A stretch of 49,147 nt of DNA from RFPI01 sp964470195. GTDB lineage: Bacteria > Pseudomonadota > Gammaproteobacteria > Burkholderiales > Methylophilaceae. This document shows positions 16,893-25,870 of this stretch, piece by piece. A model generated the notes under the pieces. It was given only the letters and a program-made list of their open reading frames with translations. It made no database searches and had not been told where the DNA came from. Location: positions 1-49,147 of the forward strand of contig CAYYBG010000014.1 of NCBI GenBank assembly GCA_964470195.1, given 5' to 3'. The translations under genes were made by a program, and so were the position numbers. Each line of letters opens with the position of its first letter. Positions within the stretch are counted from its first letter, which is position 1.

Positions 16893-18345
16893 AAATACAC
16901 TAAACCTAGCGGCTGACACGATGGATTTTGCCAGTCAAACGCTGTTACGCGCCAACGATTTAGACTTTGCTCAAGTCCAAGGCGCACTTAAACAAATTAT
17001 GACGCATGAGGTGGATTATGCGGATTTGTACTTTCAATATACCCGTAGCGAGAGTTGGGGCTTAGAAGAAGGTCGAGTGAAATCTGGCCATTTTCATATC
17101 GAACAAGGGGTAGGTGTGCGGGCTGTGAGTGGTGAAAAAACAGCCTTTGCTTATTCAGATGACATCCATGCGCAAGCTTTGCTTAATGCCGCTAATATTA
17201 CCCGAGCCATTGCTCAAGCTGGTCAGGAGCGTAGCATCCCTGCCTTATTAAAGCGTCAGCCCCCCTCCTTATATTTGCCGCAAGACCCCATCGCCTCTCT
17301 AAGTGCAGAAGCCAAAGTTAAATTGCTAGAAAAACTTGAATCCTATGCACGCGCTATGGATTCACGTATTAAACAAGTCATGGCAAGTATTGCAGGTGAA
17401 TATGAGGTTGTATTGATTGCACGTCATGATGGCGTAATGGCAGCCGATATTCGTCCGTTAGTTCGCCTCTCTATCAATGTGATTGCAGAGAGTAACGGTC
17501 GTCGCGAGCAAGGATCCAGTGGTGGTGGTGGTCGATTTGATTACAGTGGGTTTAGTGATGACGTTTTACAACAATACGCAAAAGAAGCAGTTCATCAAGC
17601 GTTGATTAACTTACAAGCCAAACCTGCGCCAGCTGGCAATATGACGGTAGTACTTGGCGCTGGCTGGCCAGGTATTTTGCTACACGAGGCAATTGGTCAT
17701 GGTCTTGAGGGCGATTTTAATCGCAAAGGCAGTTCAGCTTTTGCTGGAAAAATTGGTCAACGTGTTGCTGCTCCGGGGGTAACCGTAGTCGATGACGGCA
17801 CATTGAGCAACCGCCGTGGTTCACTGACCGTCGATGACGAGGGCAATCCAACTCAAAGCACCGTCTTAATTGAGGATGGAATTCTTCGAGGCTACATCCA
17901 AGACAGCCTAAACAGCCGACTAATGGGAATGCCGCTGACGGGTAATGCCAGACGCGAATCTTATGCACATATTCCTATGCCACGTATGACTAATACCTAT
18001 ATGCATAATGGCAATATGGCGCCAGAAGAAATTATTAAATCTGTCAAAAAAGGTTTGTACGCCGCCAACTTTGGTGGTGGACAGGTCGACATCACCAGTG
18101 GCAAGTTTGTATTCAGTGCCGCTGAAGCTTATATGATTGAGGACGGAAAAATCACCTACCCAGTAAAAGGTGCCACCCTAATTGGCAATGGCCCAGATGC
18201 ACTGACGCGGGTTTCTATGATAGGCAATGACATGAAGCTAGATTCTGGCGTGGGGACATGCGGCAAAGAGGGACAGAGTGTTCCTGTGGGAGTGGGTCAA
18301 CCCACCTTGCGTATTGATGGTTTGACAGTAGGTGGTACGGTATAA
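16876..18345 (+). CDS. tldD: Metalloprotease TldD
   Basis: A 489-residue TldD, the zinc metalloprotease that forms a heterodimer with TldE/PmbA and acts on modified peptides and CcdA-like substrates. The zinc motif HEAIGH (His270, Glu271, His275) lies in GWPGILLHEAIGHGLEGDF. Other family motifs are GVGVRAVSGEKTAFAYSDD and the C-terminal VGTCGKEGQSVPVGVGQPT. The start lies inside a 13-bp duplication, so 16876 and 16882 are both possible. It follows the amidase by 79 bp and precedes mfd by 9 bp. No tldE is in the window. Confidence 0.95.
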   Translation: MTMKNENTLNLAADTMDFASQTLLRANDLDFAQVQGALKQIMTHEVDYADLYFQYTRSESWGLEEGRVKSGHFHIEQGVGVRAVSGEKTAFAYSDDIHAQALLNAANITRAIAQAGQERSIPALLKRQPPSLYLPQDPIASLSAEAKVKLLEKLESYARAMDSRIKQVMASIAGEYEVVLIARHDGVMAADIRPLVRLSINVIAESNGRREQGSSGGGGRFDYSGFSDDVLQQYAKEAVHQALINLQAKPAPAGNMTVVLGAGWPGILLHEAIGHGLEGDFNRKGSSAFAGKIGQRVAAPGVTVVDDGTLSNRRGSLTVDDEGNPTQSTVLIEDGILRGYIQDSLNSRLMGMPLTGNARRESYAHIPMPRMTNTYMHNGNMAPEEIIKSVKKGLYAANFGGGQVDITSGKFVFSAAEAYMIEDGKITYPVKGATLIGNGPDALTRVSMIGNDMKLDSGVGTCGKEGQSVPVGVGQPTLRIDGLTVGGTV

Positions 18346-18354
18346 CCCTTTGTC

Positions 18355-21300
18355 ATGACGATGCAGTTTAATATCGATTTTCCGACTGGCTCCAGTCAAA
18401 AAAAGTTTGCCGCATTACCTGCAGGACTAGATGCTGCGTTTTTTGCACAAGCTGCTCAACGCTTACAGCAATCTAATCAGCATGCACCTTTGCTGATTTT
18501 TACTGAAAACGCCTTTACTGCGCAGCGTCTGCTTGAAGAAATTGTATGGTTTGCGCCCGAGCTCAAGGTACATCTTTTCCCCGATTGGGAAACCCTACCC
18601 TACGATCATTTTTCGCCACACCCTGATTTGATATCAGAGAGGCTTGCCACCCTGTATCAAATCCATCAGCAACAAGCCGATGTTGTGCTGGTTCCGATGG
18701 CAACTGCATTGGTCAAACTTGCGCCTGTTGCATATTTATCCGCCCGCAGCTTTATGTTGAAGAAAGCACAGAAGTTAAATTTAGAGGCCTTGCGCCAACA
18801 ATGTGCAGAGGCTGGCTATCATCACGTATCACAAGTGATTAGCCCAGGTGAATTCAGTGTACGCGGTGGCTTGATTGATTTGTTTCCTATGGGAAGTGCC
18901 TTGCCCTACCGTATTGACCTGTTTGATGATGAAATCGAAAGTATTCGTACTTTTGATGTTGATAGCCAACGCAGCTTGTATCCTGTCGCTGAAATTCGCT
19001 TGCTACCTGCACGTGAGTTTCCCTTGGATGAGCAAGGTATCAGTAGCTTTAGGCAACACTACCGTGAGATATTTGAGGGCGACCCTTCTAAAAGTCGTAT
19101 TTATAAAGATATTAGCAAAGGCGTTGCAAGTGGTGGTATAGAGTGGTATTTACCGCTTTTTTTTGACACCACTGCCAGCTTATTGGACTACTTACCAAAA
19201 CAAAGCGTGTTGTGCATGCATGGTTCGCCACAACAAGCGGCAGAACATTTTTGGCAAGAAGCACAAATGCGTTATCGTTTATTAGCCTATGATGCTGAAA
19301 GACCCATATTAGCCCCTGAGCACTTGTTGTTTAAGACTGATGCATTTTTCCAGTCTTGTCACGTTTTTGCCCGTTTAAATACTGCATTTCATAGCCAAAA
19401 TGGATTACCACAACTGGAAATTCAACGACGTACTGATCAGCCCTTGCATGGTTTGAAAGATTTTATTGCCAATTTTTCTGGCCGAGTATTGATTACTGCA
19501 GAAAGCTTGGGGCGTCGAGAGACAATGGCACAGTTGTTTGATCAATATCAAATCCGCTACCAAGTGGCTGAACAATGGCAAGATTTTTTACAGGCGAGTG
19601 CTCCTGTGATGTTAGGGGTTAGCACCCTACATACTGGCTTTGTGCATGAAGATATTGCTGTCATTACTGAAGCTGAGCTATATGCCAATACTGTGCGTCA
19701 ACAACGTCGACGCAACAAAGATAAAAATCGATCTGCCGAAGGCATGCTGAAAGATTTGTCTGAGCTGCGTGACCACGACCCCGTGGTGCATGAACAACAT
19801 GGTGTGGGTCGCTATCGAGGTTTGGTCAGTATGGATCTTGGTGAAGGTGAGAATGAGTTCTTGCTAATAGAGTATGCGGGTAACGACAAATTATATGTCC
19901 CCGTTTCTCAACTATTTCTTATCTCGCGATATTCTGGTGGCCCTCCAGAGAGCGCACCACTTCATACACTAGGTTCTGGCCACTGGGAAAAAGCTAAGAA
20001 AAAAGCACTTAAACAAATCCGTGACACTGCAGCCGAGTTGCTCAATTTGTATGCGCAACGTGCCGCCCGACGTGGTCATGCGTTTACCCTATCACTGCAG
20101 GATTATGAAGCGTTTGCTGAGGGCTTCCCATTTGAGGAGACACCAGATCAACAGAGTGCGATTGAAGCAGTTATTCAAGATATGCAATCGGGCAAACCTA
20201 TGGACAGACTGGTTTGTGGCGATGTTGGTTTTGGTAAAACAGAAGTTGCCTTACGTGCTGCTTTTGTTGCAGTAATGGGAGGACGGCAGGTGGCCGTATT
20301 GGTACCGACTACCTTATTAGCAGAACAACATTACCAAAATTTCTGTGATCGATTCTCTGCTTGGCCAGTCAAAATTGCCGAAGTCTCTCGATTCCGTAGC
20401 GCTAAAGAGCAACAACAAGCGCTACAGGATTTAGCTTCAGGTAAGGTCGATATTATGATCGGAACCCATCGATTGATTTCGCCTGATGTCAAATTTGATC
20501 GTTTAGGTTTAGTCATCTTGGATGAAGAGCATCGTTTTGGTGTACGCCAAAAAGAAAAATTAAAATCACTGCGTGCTGAAGTCGATGTATTAACCCTGAC
20601 TGCGACGCCTATTCCTCGCACACTCAGTATGGCCATGGAAGGTCTGCGTGAATTTAGTGTTATCAGCACACCACCGCAAAAACGTTTGGCCATTAAAACA
20701 TTTGCTTGCGATTACTCTGACGGCATTATTCGCGAGGCGGTACTGCGCGAATTTAAGCGTGGCGGACAAGTGTATTTTTTGCATAATCAAGTGGATACGA
20801 TTGTTGCTATGCGAGAAAAATTGGAAAAAATTATTCCCGATGCACGCATCAGTATTGCGCATGGTCAACTTCGTGAACGCGAACTGGAAAATGTGATGCG
20901 CGATTTTTACCATCAACGCAGCAATCTATTATTGTGTACTACGATAATTGAGACTGGTATCGACATTCCTACCGCCAATACCATCATCATCAATCATGCG
21001 GATATGTTTGGCTTGGCGCAGTTACATCAACTGCGCGGACGCGTAGGAAGATCACACCATCAAGCCTATGCATACTTATTAACCGACCCACACAGAAAAA
21101 TCACAAGCCAGGCACAAAAGCGCCTCGAGGCGATTCAATTGTTAGAAGAACTTGGGGCGGGATTCCACCTTGCCATGCACGACCTAGAGATACGTGGTGC
21201 GGGCGAATTACTAGGAGATTCGCAAAGTGGTGAGATGCAAGAAATTGGTTTTCACCTGTATTCCGAAATGCTAAATCATGCGGTAAAACGCTTACAACAG

Positions 21301-21768
21301 GGTAAAGAGCCTGACTTAGCGGCTCCTCTTGGAGTAACTACTGAGATTAATTTACACATCCCTGCCTTACTCACCAATGACTATTGCCCTGATGTTCATG
21401 AACGCTTAGTGATATACAAACGCCTTGCTAATTGTAGTGATGATGATGCCTTAGATGAAATGCAAGAAGAGCTTATTGATCGCTTTGGTTTGCTGCCCCA
21501 GCAGGGTGAAGCATTAATGGCCTGTCATCGCTTGCGTGTTGCCGCTAAAGCACTGGATATTATCAAAATTGATGCCAGCGATAGCAGCATACAACTACAA
21601 TTCAGCCCCAAAGCAGATTTAGACCCGATGAAACTGGTTGCCATGCTACAACGCGACAAACGATGCCGAATGAATGGCCCGGATAAACTTAAAGTCACGG
21701 TACAATACCCTGATTTGCAACATCGTAGCGAGTTTATTAAATCACTGATGAAAGATCTGAAAGCATGA
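18355..21768 (+). CDS. mfd: Transcription-repair coupling factor
   Basis: A 1137-residue Mfd, which displaces RNA polymerase stalled at DNA lesions and recruits UvrA. In order: the UvrB-like N-terminal region (LFPDWETLPYDHFSPHPD; GEFSVRGGLIDLFP), the RNA polymerase-interacting CarD-like domain (about 480-550, HDPVVHEQHGVGRYRGL), the helicase with Walker A GDVGFGKTE near 622, DEEH at 723 and TATPIPRTLSMAMEGLRE, motif VI RGRVGRSHHQAYAYL, and the TRCF C-terminal domain. Its stop overlaps the start of the DedA gene by 4 bp, so the two are translationally coupled. Confidence 0.98.
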   Translation: MTMQFNIDFPTGSSQKKFAALPAGLDAAFFAQAAQRLQQSNQHAPLLIFTENAFTAQRLLEEIVWFAPELKVHLFPDWETLPYDHFSPHPDLISERLATLYQIHQQQADVVLVPMATALVKLAPVAYLSARSFMLKKAQKLNLEALRQQCAEAGYHHVSQVISPGEFSVRGGLIDLFPMGSALPYRIDLFDDEIESIRTFDVDSQRSLYPVAEIRLLPAREFPLDEQGISSFRQHYREIFEGDPSKSRIYKDISKGVASGGIEWYLPLFFDTTASLLDYLPKQSVLCMHGSPQQAAEHFWQEAQMRYRLLAYDAERPILAPEHLLFKTDAFFQSCHVFARLNTAFHSQNGLPQLEIQRRTDQPLHGLKDFIANFSGRVLITAESLGRRETMAQLFDQYQIRYQVAEQWQDFLQASAPVMLGVSTLHTGFVHEDIAVITEAELYANTVRQQRRRNKDKNRSAEGMLKDLSELRDHDPVVHEQHGVGRYRGLVSMDLGEGENEFLLIEYAGNDKLYVPVSQLFLISRYSGGPPESAPLHTLGSGHWEKAKKKALKQIRDTAAELLNLYAQRAARRGHAFTLSLQDYEAFAEGFPFEETPDQQSAIEAVIQDMQSGKPMDRLVCGDVGFGKTEVALRAAFVAVMGGRQVAVLVPTTLLAEQHYQNFCDRFSAWPVKIAEVSRFRSAKEQQQALQDLASGKVDIMIGTHRLISPDVKFDRLGLVILDEEHRFGVRQKEKLKSLRAEVDVLTLTATPIPRTLSMAMEGLREFSVISTPPQKRLAIKTFACDYSDGIIREAVLREFKRGGQVYFLHNQVDTIVAMREKLEKIIPDARISIAHGQLRERELENVMRDFYHQRSNLLLCTTIIETGIDIPTANTIIINHADMFGLAQLHQLRGRVGRSHHQAYAYLLTDPHRKITSQAQKRLEAIQLLEELGAGFHLAMHDLEIRGAGELLGDSQSGEMQEIGFHLYSEMLNHAVKRLQQGKEPDLAAPLGVTTEINLHIPALLTNDYCPDVHERLVIYKRLANCSDDDALDEMQEELIDRFGLLPQQGEALMACHRLRVAAKALDIIKIDASDSSIQLQFSPKADLDPMKLVAMLQRDKRCRMNGPDKLKVTVQYPDLQHRSEFIKSLMKDLKA

Positions 21769-22379
21769 TAGAAAAGATCATCGCCGTGCTAGCTGGGTGG
21801 ATTATCGCTGTTATTTCAAGTATGGGTTATAGCGGCATTGTTCTATTGATGGCCATTGAGTCAGCTTGTATCCCGTTACCCTCAGAAATCATTATGCCTT
21901 TTTCCGGCTTTTTGGTTTTTAAGGGTGAAATGACGCTCTTGGGCATTGCGCTTGCCGGCGCGATTGGTTGTGTGGTCGGCTCTATCCCCGCCTATTACCT
22001 AGGCATGTATGGTGGACGCCCATTGGTAGAAAAATATGGTAAATGGGTGCTGATTTCACATCGCGATTTAAATTGGGCTGATAAAGCCTTTGCAAAACAT
22101 GGTGAAATCATCATCTTTATTGGTCGCTTGTTGCCAGCTGTTAGGACTTTTATCGCCTTCCCCGCAGGCGTTGCCCGAATGGCGATGGGTAAGTTTATTG
22201 TTTATACCTTTGTTGGCTCTTTTATATGGTGTTACCTACTGGGATATGCTGGATTTGTGATGGGTGAACATTGGGAAAGTCTCAAACAATATTTTCATGA
22301 ATTCCATTATGTCATTGCAGGCATGGGGCTGGTATTTGTGATTTGGTACTTGCATAGACATTTCAAACATAACGCCTAA
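21765..22379 (+). CDS. DedA family membrane protein
   Basis: A 204-residue inner-membrane protein with about five hydrophobic segments and the DedA/VTT signature: an acidic residue followed by ESACIPLPSEIIMPFSGF, then FIGRLLPAVRTFIAFPAGVARM. DedA proteins include undecaprenyl-phosphate and phospholipid flippases needed for envelope integrity and proton-motive-force balance; which one this is cannot be told. The start overlaps the mfd stop (ATGA). Its own stop overlaps the stop of the convergent helicase gene by 4 bp. Confidence 0.93.
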   Translation: MIEKIIAVLAGWIIAVISSMGYSGIVLLMAIESACIPLPSEIIMPFSGFLVFKGEMTLLGIALAGAIGCVVGSIPAYYLGMYGGRPLVEKYGKWVLISHRDLNWADKAFAKHGEIIIFIGRLLPAVRTFIAFPAGVARMAMGKFIVYTFVGSFIWCYLLGYAGFVMGEHWESLKQYFHEFHYVIAGMGLVFVIWYLHRHFKHNA

Positions 22380-25300
22380 AGCTCAACCAATTCAGGCACA
22401 CTTAACAATAATATTGCCAAGCGTATAGGCAGTGTTTGATGGGTAAACAAAGCAGCGTAGTTTAGCAATTGTTGTCGATAAGCCTCAGCAATCTGTTGAC
22501 TATTTTTTGTGGCAGATAGTTGATCCGTTTTGTAGTCAATAATCCAACGCTCACCATTGAAAACAAAGGTTCTATCAATTACCCATTGCTTCACTTGGCC
22601 GTCTTGAGTGAGCTGTTGCAAGGTAAATTCAGACTGTGCCTCTTGATGTGGCTCAAGCACCCAACGCAGTTGTGGCACAGTCAAAGCATTGGTCAACATT
22701 TGAATAACCTTGTCGCTTGCTGGTTCAGCTTGTTCAAGCGAGAAGCCTTGACCTTTGAACCAAGCCTGCATAGCAGGATGTAATGCATTCAGTCTATCCA
22801 CATGCCACTTTGCTAAGCCCTGCTGAGCCATCATTTGTAAATAAAAATGGGTCAAGTTTCCGATGGCAATAGGCAAGCTCTCTACTGGTATATCGCGCCT
22901 AGCGGCATCACTGGGATTGGCCTGACTAAAGCCACTGTTGACGCTAACATGTTGAGCAAATTCATTAGCCAGTCCTAGGGTTGGTAAGCGAATCAATCGC
23001 GGGACAAAGTCTTGCAAACTAGCATCGTCCCGCACTTCAATATCATCATCCATCAAACTGGCTTGAAGCAGATTTTGTTGAGTGAATTTAGTTTTTAATA
23101 AGGGCCATAACATGGCCAGGAATGTTCCTTTTCTGGGGCTGATCTCACCTTGACCATTTTGCTTAACAGCGGCCAGCAAATGCAGGCAGCGCTCAGCTCT
23201 GGTGGCCGCCACATACAACACGCGCATATCCTCAAAATAAGCACGACGCTGGTCAAACTGCTTCAAATAGTCATAAATCTTATTGTCGTTTTCACTTTCA
23301 CGTTGCGCTTTAGGGACTAAAGGCGCTAATACCACATCCGTTGGTTGAATTTGACCATCTGGTAACTGCTCAAACACTTCCTCCCAACGCATCAAAGGAT
23401 TTTCATCACGGCCACTGGATAAATCCAAGCCAGGCAGAATCACAGTATCGAACTCCAAGCCTTTGGATTTATGTATGGTCATAAATTGCAAAGTGTCGGG
23501 AGCTAACACATCGGGTTGAGCGTAAAGTTTCTCCACCTCACGTTGAAGCTCTTGCAGACTAAACCGACCTGATCGCTCAATCTGGTCAATACGTTCAAAA
23601 AATGCCTCAACATCTACCGCATCACTTTGTTTCCAAAGACAGTGCGGTCCATTCAACATCAACCAAGTACTTCGTATCCATCGACTCGTGGACATTCGTC
23701 CTTGATGTTGTAATGCCATCTGTAAGATATCACGCACAAACTCCACTCTTTCCCTTGCACTCTCGTTTAATTGCGATAAGCGCTGTGGATCTAACATTAA
23801 TTGCATCACGGTACTATGGCGGTCATCACCAATCAAACTATGTAAATCCTGCAAACTCAGGCCACACCAAGGAGCTCGCAATATCGCTAGCCAATTAACG
23901 CGATCTGCCCGATGATGAAGTGCATAACAAAGCGATAATAAATCTTGTACAACTTGACGATTGGTCAGCTCCTCTATCTCAACGGCTTGAAATTTCAAAT
24001 CTGGATAATGGCGACGAATTTGACTGACAAGTACCTGCAAGTGATTTCGGGCTCTTACCAATACTGCAATTTTGGCTTGTGGTCTTTTAGCTCGGGTAGT
24101 GCGGATAATCCTAATCATTTGATTAGCCTCGCGCATACGCACAGCGCCTAACACAACTAACTCATCGTCACCCTCATTTGCCTCATGACTTGCTTGATCA
24201 AAAATAGGATAAACATAGACACCGTTGTCTTCACTATCAGACTTACTCGGTAGGAAGGTACGATATTGAATCGCTCCATCAGCGATCGCATCATGCTGAG
24301 GAAAAATTTGCTGAAAACTATGATTAATCCAATGCACGACACTTGGTTCAGAGCGATTGTTCTGGGATAGTTGCAATGGAATTAATGGGATATGCCCGAT
24401 TCCCTGTTGCTTGGCTTTCAGAAACAAGCCGACATTGGCTTTGCGAAAACGATAAATGGACTGCATTGGATCACCCACTAGAAACATGCTGTGTCCATCC
24501 CCCGCCTGCCAGCCACGCGTCAACATCTCAATCAATCGAATTTGGCTAGGGCTAGTGTCCTGAAACTCATCAATCAACAAATGGCTAATTTGATAATCCA
24601 AGCGCAAAGCTAATTCACTTGGCATACCCGGCTCATCTTGTAGGGCGCTAATGGCACGCTGTGACACTTCGACGAAATCTACCTTGCCTTGTTGCTGAAA
24701 CAGCAACCATAGTTCAGCACAAGCCACCATTAATAATTGATTCAAGCTATGAATCATGTCCCCAGCCAATGGGCTAAACATCGGCATGGGTAAATCACGC
24801 AAGTTGATTAAACGTTTAGCGGCTGCAGAGTCAGTCTGTAACAGACTGACAATATCGCTCAGTTGTTGCTTGAAGGAACGACCTTCATCATCTGCAATGA
24901 TGCCGGTTTGTTTATCCCATTTTTTACGCCAATCCTCTTTCGTGCACAACAGGTCAACCAAAGCCTGCCATAAACCAAGACTGGCAATATCTGTATTTAA
25001 TGGGTAATTCCAATCGATCAATAACGCGATCTTATGATCACATGGTAACTTGCTTGCCGCATAGCGAGCGATAGGCATTATCATGGCTTGCACTGGTTCA
25101 GTCAGCACTTGTTGCGCCAATTGCAAATCTTTTTCAATCATGCCGGTCAAGGCCATCTCAATTTGATTGATATCAATACGACTATCATGAAAGTCCAACC
25201 ATTGATCACGCTTGGCGAGCATACTTGCCATCAATTTCGTCAATTGACCGGTATCATTATTGAAAAAACTTAGTGCGGTGCGCACCGCGTCGCCATGTAA

Positions 25301-25870
25301 CGGATCATCCAACAAAGCCAAGGTTTGACTAGCTGCCTGTTGATACAACCCCTCTGCTTCATCAAGCACCTCTGGCTGTGAGCCAAAGCGACTCATCAAC
25401 GGCATTTGTCTGGCCAACTGTCCACTCAATGCATCAATGGTGTAGATTCGTAAGCGAGAAGGGGTTTTTAAAATATCCCAAGCGCGTTGTTGTGAAGTTT
25501 GCAAGGCTGCTTTGGCAAGCTGCAAAGTCATCTGTTTATGAGGTTTCTCTGCTGGAATATTGTCATGGGCTTGTTGCAGACTATGGATGATACGCTGACG
25601 CATTTCAGAGGCTGCTTTATTGGTAAATGTCACCGCAACCACTTCTTCGGGATGTTGCACAGTTTGTAATAACATCAAATAACGTTGGGTCAGTAACTCG
25701 GTTTTACCTGAGCCAGCTGGCGCTTCAACAATATAGGAGGGCAAAGGGTTTTGCAGCGTAATCGCCAATACACGAGCCTGTTGATCCTGATGCAATACTT
25801 GCGCATCAGCCTGCACCTCTAGCCCGCAATCAACACGATAATCCAAAGCAGTGTCAGGATGATGTGCCAT
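22376..25870 (-). CDS. AddA/RecB-like UvrD-family helicase-nuclease
   Basis: A 1164-residue superfamily 1A helicase with a C-terminal RecB-type nuclease. Visible motifs are Walker A APAGSGKT (50-57), Walker B LLIDEFQDTSPSQ, motif III LVGDPMQSIYRFRKANVGLF, MTIHKSKGLEFDTVILPG, motif VI VLYVAATRAERCLHLL, and the PD-(D/E)xK nuclease core IIDYKTDQL with Asp1112. With the overlapping upstream gene it makes a two-subunit helicase-nuclease for double-strand break end resection, replacing RecBCD. The ATG lies inside the 3' end of the partner gene (17-bp overlap), so the pair is co-translated. It resembles AddA, but the exact subfamily is uncertain. Confidence 0.92.
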   Translation of the reverse strand: MAHHPDTALDYRVDCGLEVQADAQVLHQDQQARVLAITLQNPLPSYIVEAPAGSGKTELLTQRYLMLLQTVQHPEEVVAVTFTNKAASEMRQRIIHSLQQAHDNIPAEKPHKQMTLQLAKAALQTSQQRAWDILKTPSRLRIYTIDALSGQLARQMPLMSRFGSQPEVLDEAEGLYQQAASQTLALLDDPLHGDAVRTALSFFNNDTGQLTKLMASMLAKRDQWLDFHDSRIDINQIEMALTGMIEKDLQLAQQVLTEPVQAMIMPIARYAASKLPCDHKIALLIDWNYPLNTDIASLGLWQALVDLLCTKEDWRKKWDKQTGIIADDEGRSFKQQLSDIVSLLQTDSAAAKRLINLRDLPMPMFSPLAGDMIHSLNQLLMVACAELWLLFQQQGKVDFVEVSQRAISALQDEPGMPSELALRLDYQISHLLIDEFQDTSPSQIRLIEMLTRGWQAGDGHSMFLVGDPMQSIYRFRKANVGLFLKAKQQGIGHIPLIPLQLSQNNRSEPSVVHWINHSFQQIFPQHDAIADGAIQYRTFLPSKSDSEDNGVYVYPIFDQASHEANEGDDELVVLGAVRMREANQMIRIIRTTRAKRPQAKIAVLVRARNHLQVLVSQIRRHYPDLKFQAVEIEELTNRQVVQDLLSLCYALHHRADRVNWLAILRAPWCGLSLQDLHSLIGDDRHSTVMQLMLDPQRLSQLNESARERVEFVRDILQMALQHQGRMSTSRWIRSTWLMLNGPHCLWKQSDAVDVEAFFERIDQIERSGRFSLQELQREVEKLYAQPDVLAPDTLQFMTIHKSKGLEFDTVILPGLDLSSGRDENPLMRWEEVFEQLPDGQIQPTDVVLAPLVPKAQRESENDNKIYDYLKQFDQRRAYFEDMRVLYVAATRAERCLHLLAAVKQNGQGEISPRKGTFLAMLWPLLKTKFTQQNLLQASLMDDDIEVRDDASLQDFVPRLIRLPTLGLANEFAQHVSVNSGFSQANPSDAARRDIPVESLPIAIGNLTHFYLQMMAQQGLAKWHVDRLNALHPAMQAWFKGQGFSLEQAEPASDKVIQMLTNALTVPQLRWVLEPHQEAQSEFTLQQLTQDGQVKQWVIDRTFVFNGERWIIDYKTDQLSATKNSQQIAEAYRQQLLNYAALFTHQTLPIRLAILLLSVPELVEL